DNA of 64,000 nucleotides from assembly GCA_025153775.1 (NCBI GenBank), contig JAOALC010000004.1, positions 496,001 through 560,000 on the forward strand. The letters run 5' to 3'. The notes beneath the pieces are model-generated. The model did not search any database, had not been told where the DNA came from, and worked only from the letters and a program-made list of their open reading frames with translations. The position numbers and the translations under genes were made by a program. Below are positions 59,746 through 64,000 of this stretch, piece after piece (the stretch's first letter is position 1; each line of letters opens with the position of its first letter). Source of the stretch: SAR92 clade bacterium H231. GTDB lineage: Bacteria; Pseudomonadota; Gammaproteobacteria; Pseudomonadales; Porticoccaceae.

Positions 59746-60870
59746 CTACTCTATGGCGGACAGGCGCAGCTGGGAGCCTGTCTGTTCTAGCTTTAGGTCT
59801 AGGCTCTTGCTGATGCTGGCCAGTAGGCCGTGTATGTCGTCGGTTTTGTAGTGGCCACCCACACGAATGTCTTTGATGCTGGGGTCGCTAATAACCAGGG
59901 TTTTGTCGGTGTATCGAGCTATCTCCTGCAGGGCCTGCTCTAGGGTTTCGCCTTTAAATATAAGAGCGCCCTGCTGCCAGGCGAGCTTTTGCTCTAGCAC
60001 TGGGGGCAATGGGGTTTGGGTGGCTTTGATGACTTTGTTGTACTGCACAGATTTGCCGGCATGGACTATTTTTTCTTGGTTGGCGGGCGGGCTCTGGGGG
60101 CCCTTGAGTGCTGGGCTGGGGTTTTTATCTGGCTCTATGTCGGCAAATACTTTGACGGTGCCCTCGGTCACTGTGACATCTATGCTCTGGTTGCTGGGGC
60201 TGCCGGCGCTGAGGTAGCGCACGTTAAAGGCTGTACCCACGGCCCATACCATGCCTTCACCGGCGTACACCATAAAGGGGCGCTGGGGGTTTTTGGCGAC
60301 ATCGAAGTGGGCTTCGCCGCGCAATAAATAAATATGTCGCCGGTCGCTGTTGTAGTCCACTCTGAGTTCGCTGTTGGTGTTGAGGGTGATCTGGGTGCCG
60401 TCTGGCAGTGCGTAGCTGGCTTGCTGACCAATATCGGTTTCAAAATGGTTGGGGCTGTGGCTGCCAATAAACACAGCCACCAGCGCTAAGGCGGCCAGAG
60501 TTGGGGCCCAGGCTTTGGGCTGCTGCAGGCGTTGCAGCAGTTGGGTTAGCTGGGTTTTGACTGTTGCGGCTATACCAGCCTGCGCTGGCATAATGGGTTG
60601 GCTGGCGGGCATTGGGGTTGCTGGCTGCATGGGGAAGAGTTCGGCGAGCTCTTGCAATATGCCCATGGAGTCCCAGTTGTGGGCCAGTTGTTGCAGGTAG
60701 TTGCGGTGAAAGCTGCTGGTGGCTGCCCATTGCTGCAGCTCTGCAATCTGTTGCTGGCTTAACTGGCCCTGGTCAATTTTGGCTATCCAGGCACCCGCCT
60801 CTTGTTTAATTGTGGCTCGGTCTCTAAATTCTGTAATGTTGCTGCTGTTAGCTGCTCTGTGGTTAGCCAT
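59746..60870 (-). CDS. FecR family anti-sigma regulator
   Basis: An inner-membrane anti-sigma factor receiving the signal from the STN domain of the TonB receptor. The 374 residues have an N-terminal FecR-N/DUF4880 domain (AGAWIAKIDQGQLSQQQIAELQQW), one transmembrane helix (ALAALALVAVFIG-like, about residues 130-150), the FecR domain (ALPDGTQITLNTNSELRVDY, GEAHFDVAKNPQRPFMVYAG), and a C-terminal DUF4974/STN-like domain (FKGETLEQALQEIARYTDKTL). The ATG at 60870 overlaps the sigma gene by 8 bases; an upstream in-frame start would overlap it far more. Confidence 0.93.
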   Translation of the reverse strand: MANHRAANSSNITEFRDRATIKQEAGAWIAKIDQGQLSQQQIAELQQWAATSSFHRNYLQQLAHNWDSMGILQELAELFPMQPATPMPASQPIMPAQAGIAATVKTQLTQLLQRLQQPKAWAPTLAALALVAVFIGSHSPNHFETDIGQQASYALPDGTQITLNTNSELRVDYNSDRRHIYLLRGEAHFDVAKNPQRPFMVYAGEGMVWAVGTAFNVRYLSAGSPSNQSIDVTVTEGTVKVFADIEPDKNPSPALKGPQSPPANQEKIVHAGKSVQYNKVIKATQTPLPPVLEQKLAWQQGALIFKGETLEQALQEIARYTDKTLVISDPSIKDIRVGGHYKTDDIHGLLASISKSLDLKLEQTGSQLRLSAIE

Positions 60871-61486
60871 GATAACGCCCGCCGTGGTTAGCCCCCGATT
60901 GAGTTGGTTGGGTTGCCAGGGCCTCCTGTTCGTCTTGCTCGGCCATGTAGTCGGTGCAGCGAACAATGGCTTTTGTGAGATGGGCCTCTACGGTTTTTAA
61001 GCTTATGCCCATCTGCTCGGCAATCTCTTTTTGCGTGTAGCCATAGACTCTGCGCAATATATACACACGCTGACATTTGATGGGTAGCTGGCGCACTGCG
61101 CGACAAAACAGCTCGAAGCGCTGCCGCGACTCAAACTGCTGTTCCATGGTCGGCGTTATCTGTGAGACCGGTTCGGCGTCTGTATCCCCTAGTGCATCTG
61201 TGAGCCGGTAGTCACTTTTGCTGAGGCGGTTGAGGGCGAGGTTTTTTACGGTTTGGTACATGTAAGACTTGGGGTGCAATATTTCACGGTGCTGTTTGGC
61301 CTCTATTACCTTTACAAAGGCTTCTTGCACCACGTCTTCGATTTCCTGGGGGGTTTTAAAGTAGCGGTAGGCGAAACGCATTAATGAGGTGCGCAGGCCC
61401 ATATAGATACCGGCCATATCCGTGCGGTCGGCTGTGGATTGATTTTCGGTGTGTGGCTGTTTGCCCCGACGCTTTTGCTCGGCCAT
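60863..61486 (-). CDS. ECF sigma factor, FecI type
   Basis: A 207-residue extracytoplasmic-function sigma factor. Region 2: FAYRYFKTPQEIEDVVQEAFVKV and MYQTVKNLALNRL. Region 4: LPIKCQRVYILRRVYGYTQKEIAEQMGISLKTVEAHL. It heads the sigma-fecR-receptor cluster and is coupled to fecR by an 8-base overlap. The ATG directly abuts an AAGG ribosome site, which is unusually close, so an internal start is possible. Confidence 0.92.
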   Translation of the reverse strand: MAEQKRRGKQPHTENQSTADRTDMAGIYMGLRTSLMRFAYRYFKTPQEIEDVVQEAFVKVIEAKQHREILHPKSYMYQTVKNLALNRLSKSDYRLTDALGDTDAEPVSQITPTMEQQFESRQRFELFCRAVRQLPIKCQRVYILRRVYGYTQKEIAEQMGISLKTVEAHLTKAIVRCTDYMAEQDEQEALATQPTQSGANHGGRYHG

Positions 61487-61637
61487 TCCTTGGTGCCTGC
61501 GATAGTGCCTGTATCACTGCTTTTACAGTAACGCTGATAAGCCTACTCACAACCCCTGCGAGCAGACCCTCCCTCTACTAAACATAGACTAGTTTTGGGT
61601 TTTTTGGGGTGTAGGTTTGTTTAGGCAAATTTTATAT

Positions 61638-61707
61638 GCATCCCGCGGCAAAGGATGCTATTGTGTATACACGTTATAGTCCGTATTATTTTATAATTCG
61701 TATATAC
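61638..61707. promoter_or_regulatory. Hairpin and palindromic operator-like sites before the toxin-antitoxin genes
   Basis: GCATCC/GGATGC arms (61638-61643 and 61653-61658) form a short hairpin. It is followed by the palindrome GTGTATACAC (61663-61672) and the related GTATATAC (61700-61707). The context CGTATATACA recurs at 62000-62009, before the antitoxin start. Such repeats upstream of toxin-antitoxin pairs are usually bound by the antitoxin. Confidence 0.5.
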
Positions 61708-61732
61708 ACTTTCTTCAAGGAATGAAGATGCA

Positions 61733-62026
61733 ATGGCTCATTATCCATTTAAAATGTCTGCGAAAATAAAGGCCAAACTAGCCGACAAGCATAAGGTGGC
61801 CCCAAGAGAGGTTGCAGAATGCTTTTACAATAGAACCTCTGCAACTTTAATAGACAAGCGCGAAGCACATCGCACTGACCCTCCGACGGAATGGTTTATA
61901 GCAAAAACCGACAGAGGCAGAGAGTTAAAGATTATATTTATTCTTGTCGATGGCGTTATATATCTAAAGTCTGCATTTGATGCAGATAAACAATCAATTC
62001 GTATATACAAATCAAAGGTCAACTAA
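61733..62026 (+). CDS. Probable toxin of a type II toxin-antitoxin pair
   Basis: A 97-residue small protein (MAHYPFKMSAKIKAKLADKHKV...) with the segments EVAECFYNR, DPPTEWFIAKTDRGRELKIIF and GVIYLKSAF. Homologues of this kind are often labelled ADP-ribosyl-(dinitrogen reductase) hydrolase, but context with a CopG-like partner suggests a BrnT-like toxin; this is inference. It is followed one base later by the antitoxin start. The ribosome site AAGGA is 11 bases upstream. Confidence 0.65.
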   Translation: MAHYPFKMSAKIKAKLADKHKVAPREVAECFYNRTSATLIDKREAHRTDPPTEWFIAKTDRGRELKIIFILVDGVIYLKSAFDADKQSIRIYKSKVN

Positions 62027-62027
62027 T

Positions 62028-62363
62028 ATGTCTAAGAACATACCAGGTACAGACGCGCACTGGGAAGACGGTACGCTGGGCACTTCACTGGAGCATGCTG
62101 AAATTTCACCAAACAGGCTCGAGGATATTGATGATGCATTGGCCATGCAGTCAATCTCTATTCGACTTAGCCGGTCATTAATCGATGACCTCAAAATACT
62201 CGCCGAAATTAACGATCTTGGCTACCAACCTTTGATTCGACGTGTTTTGACGCGTTTTGTAGAAGGTGAAACAAAACAACTGTTGAGAGACAACGCCAGC
62301 CTGCTCAGAAAAAAGGGTGTCAAAACCTCAGATCATACACAGAGCGATAAAAAACGGGCTTGA
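62028..62363 (+). CDS. Probable antitoxin, BrnA/CopG-like
   Basis: A 111-residue protein. The C-terminal half SISIRLSRSLIDDLKILAEINDLGYQPLIRRVLTRFV resembles a ribbon-helix-helix DNA-binding domain of the kind found in BrnA-type antitoxins. The ATG at 62028 follows AAAGG by eight bases and starts one base after the toxin stop. Toxin-first order is typical of BrnT-BrnA pairs. Confidence 0.68.
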   Translation: MSKNIPGTDAHWEDGTLGTSLEHAEISPNRLEDIDDALAMQSISIRLSRSLIDDLKILAEINDLGYQPLIRRVLTRFVEGETKQLLRDNASLLRKKGVKTSDHTQSDKKRA

Positions 62364-62465
62364 GGGGTATCTATCAGGTGAGATGCAGCGGGAGGCGTTA
62401 TAGCTGGCGTCTTATTGAGCAGTGGGGAATATCTGCAGAGGCTTCTCCTATACAAAAATATGCGC

Positions 62466-63197
62466 TCAAACTGCTATCGCGGGAATCATGTCCCAGACCT
62501 TACCTTCGAGGTTGCGGCCGTTGGCCTTTTTGGAGCGTTTGATTCCATCAACACCCCAAGAGCCCCATTGTTTGAAAAAGAAATTAACATTCGACCTGTG
62601 GCATTGGTCGCGCAGACTAACAACCCACTCCTGCTTCATAGGCCTCGCGGCATGGCCAGACTCGCCGCCGACAATCACCCAGTGAATTCCCTCCAGGCTT
62701 ATGCGACCTAGATCTTCAAGCAAGGGCTCTACTGAAAGGAAGCGCGTCTTAGCTTTGATAGCCTGCAGGTGCGGTATACGTGGCTTGCCAAATTTCTTAT
62801 CTTCAACTGAGACGCCCAGCCATGCGTTGTCCGGCACCGAACGGGTGTTGAAATACTCGCCCATTAATGCGCTTCGTTTGGTGAGTATTTGGTAGGTGTG
62901 CCAAGGGGTTTGCTCAATAACCTCCATCACTTTGTCTACATAGTCAAAAGGCACTTCATCCTGAAATAGGTCGCTCATGGAATTAACAAAATACATGGTG
63001 GGCTTGCGACGCCGCAGAGGCTGGGAGAGACGCTCGGGTAACAGGCTGAGTTTGAAACCATTGTCGTAACCGGGCGCACCCATGGCATGCAGTCTTTTGG
63101 CCATGGTTTCGGCATAACAGTGCTTGCAACCAGGAGAGACTTTGGTGCATCCGGTAATAGGGTTCCAGGTTTGCTCTGTCCACTCAATTTTGCTCAT
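62466..63197 (-). CDS. DUF5131 (phage Gp37/Gp68) three-cysteine protein
   Basis: A 243-residue protein beginning MSKIEWTEQTWNPITGCTKV. Three cysteines C17, C24 and C27 (C-x6-C-x2-C) give the family its three-Cys motif, which resembles a radical-SAM-type cluster. Other conserved parts are YFVNSMSDLFQ, WLGVSVED, FLSVEPLLEDLG and WVIVGGESG. It follows tcmP by 33 bases and almost certainly is co-transcribed with it. Function is unknown; nucleic-acid modification is a guess. Also found in phages and mobile DNA. Confidence 0.85.
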   Translation of the reverse strand: MSKIEWTEQTWNPITGCTKVSPGCKHCYAETMAKRLHAMGAPGYDNGFKLSLLPERLSQPLRRRKPTMYFVNSMSDLFQDEVPFDYVDKVMEVIEQTPWHTYQILTKRSALMGEYFNTRSVPDNAWLGVSVEDKKFGKPRIPHLQAIKAKTRFLSVEPLLEDLGRISLEGIHWVIVGGESGHAARPMKQEWVVSLRDQCHRSNVNFFFKQWGSWGVDGIKRSKKANGRNLEGKVWDMIPAIAV

Positions 63198-63230
63198 ATC
63201 AACCTCGAAAAATTTGCTTTAATAGTAGCA

Positions 63231-64000
63231 CTAATGTTTTTTAAGAATGCTCTGCGCAGCTCTATCTGCGAGCCTCCATGCCTGTTGTTTTGGATTTGAG
63301 ACTGCAAGATAAAATAAAAACAGCAGCCGATTATTGTTAGTCAGCCTATGCGGCTTGGCGACATAGTGAAAGGTTTCTCTGAGCCGCTTGGTGACCCAGA
63401 CTTCCAGCTCATCAACATTAAGCCGCTCTGTACCATCATGGTTACTTTGATCACCAAATAAATCATCCATCGGAGGCAGTGACTTAGGCCTATAAAGTGC
63501 TTGCTCCCATTTATCTGTTCCCAATAATCGCGTAATTGTCTTGCGCCATTCAGGTCTGATTTTCGCACCATCTTTCGGAGTCATTCTGGTAATCGCAGAT
63601 ATGGGAAACAACAACCATAAATCAATTTTTTGAGTGGCCGAGATATACTTTAAAGTAGCCCAGTTTAGCTGGGTGCTGTAGGGGTCCAAAAATAAAGCTG
63701 CTCGGTCCTTTTTACCTAAAGCGGCGCAAAACTCTGGAACAAAACTGTTGGCATCTTTTTCAGTGATATGAATATTTTTGTTGGGGTAGTTTACTTTGAG
63801 CGCCCGTAATTCTCGGATATGGTCAGGATTTAAATCATTAAAGTGATAGTGGTGGAAGCCTGGCTCTATATTGAGCGCCGTGGTCACCGACCCCTGGAAG
63901 TCCTCATGGGGAATAATCTCGCCCTGAGAGCTTTTTACTTTTGGATCATGAGAGCCAGTGCCGGCGAAGGCATCGACATAATGCAATGTAAATGGCTGGT
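63231..64000 (-). CDS. tcmP: Three-Cys-motif partner protein TcmP, 5' end beyond window
   Basis: At least 256 residues are visible; the frame stays open to base 64000, so the N-terminus is missing. The visible start PFTLHYVDAFAGTGS is the family hallmark, like a methyltransferase motif I. ALFLDPYSTQLNW resembles a motif IV-type active-site loop, and IDLWLLFP follows. TcmP is always paired with the three-Cys DUF5131 protein, as here. Substrate unknown. Confidence 0.85.
   Translation of the reverse strand, partial: QPFTLHYVDAFAGTGSHDPKVKSSQGEIIPHEDFQGSVTTALNIEPGFHHYHFNDLNPDHIRELRALKVNYPNKNIHITEKDANSFVPEFCAALGKKDRAALFLDPYSTQLNWATLKYISATQKIDLWLLFPISAITRMTPKDGAKIRPEWRKTITRLLGTDKWEQALYRPKSLPPMDDLFGDQSNHDGTERLNVDELEVWVTKRLRETFHYVAKPHRLTNNNRLLFLFYLAVSNPKQQAWRLADRAAQSILKKH

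Noticed and set aside
51193-61486. Lasso-peptide biosynthesis cluster
   Set aside because: S9 peptidase and FecI/FecR/TonB receptor fit an isopeptidase locus, but no precursor peptide, transglutaminase-like B or Asn-synthetase-like C gene was found in the window.
62360-62711. Three short plus-strand frames after the antitoxin gene
   Set aside because: They overlap the DUF5131 gene in antisense and have no coding features.

Overview
The window looks like chromosome of a marine-type gammaproteobacterium, probably in or near the SAR92/Porticoccaceae (Cellvibrionales) group. The evidence is its conserved gammaproteobacterial gene blocks: pilMNOPQ-aroKB-gltB, rpoE-mucA-mucB-rseC-mucD, lepA-lepB-rnc-era-recO-acpS, ygfX-sdhE-ygfZ and lysS-prfB. 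The exact lineage is inference. No rRNA, tRNA or CRISPR array was recognised. Most of the sequence is densely packed housekeeping DNA in which genes overlap by 1 to 8 bases.

Region 1 (1-9.8 kb, minus strand): the pilMNOPQ type IV pilus operon, running into aroK, aroB and a gltB cut by the window edge. Region 2 (9.8-16.1 kb, plus strand): penicillin-binding protein 1A, the YrfG nucleotidase, the heat-shock proteins HslR and Hsp33, and PEP carboxykinase, closed by a strong bidirectional terminator. Region 3 (16.1-25.5 kb, minus strand): cytochrome c5, TrpRS, an M18 aminopeptidase, a beta-hydroxyacid dehydrogenase, UppP, TsaB, a histone-H1-like Lys/Ala repeat protein, Adk, MazG and CysM. Region 4 (25.6-35.9 kb, minus strand): the sigma-E envelope-stress operon followed by LepA, signal peptidase I, RNase III, Era, RecO and AcpS; pdxJ is absent from its usual place. 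A sigma-E-type promoter precedes rpoE. Region 5 (35.9-49.9 kb): nadB, ygfX-sdhE, ygfZ, transporters, uracil-DNA glycosylase, heme A synthase, cytochrome c, lysS, prfB with a programmed frameshift, a strictosidine-synthase-like protein and SelO.

Region 6 (49.9-64 kb) is the accessory part. It holds a tandem zinc-ribbon (Lar-like) protein and a possible small RNA whose terminator loop carries an anti-Shine-Dalgarno sequence. It also holds a one-direction nutrient-uptake locus: ECF sigma, FecR anti-sigma, a TonB receptor with a signalling domain, a GPH-type symporter, a decayed gene, an amidohydrolase and an S9 peptidase. Both hydrolases lack one canonical catalytic residue: the S9 nucleophile is Ala, and the first metal His of the amidohydrolase is Leu. 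The TonB receptor contains a second start codon with its own strong ribosome-binding site and signal peptide, so it may make two proteins. The window ends in a toxin-antitoxin pair with palindromic operator-like sites and a DUF5131/TcmP two-gene module of unknown function.

The uptake locus (51.2-61.5 kb) is the most promising candidate for something undescribed. It would sense a ligand at the outer membrane, signal through FecR to the sigma factor, import the ligand and process or bind it with non-canonical hydrolases.
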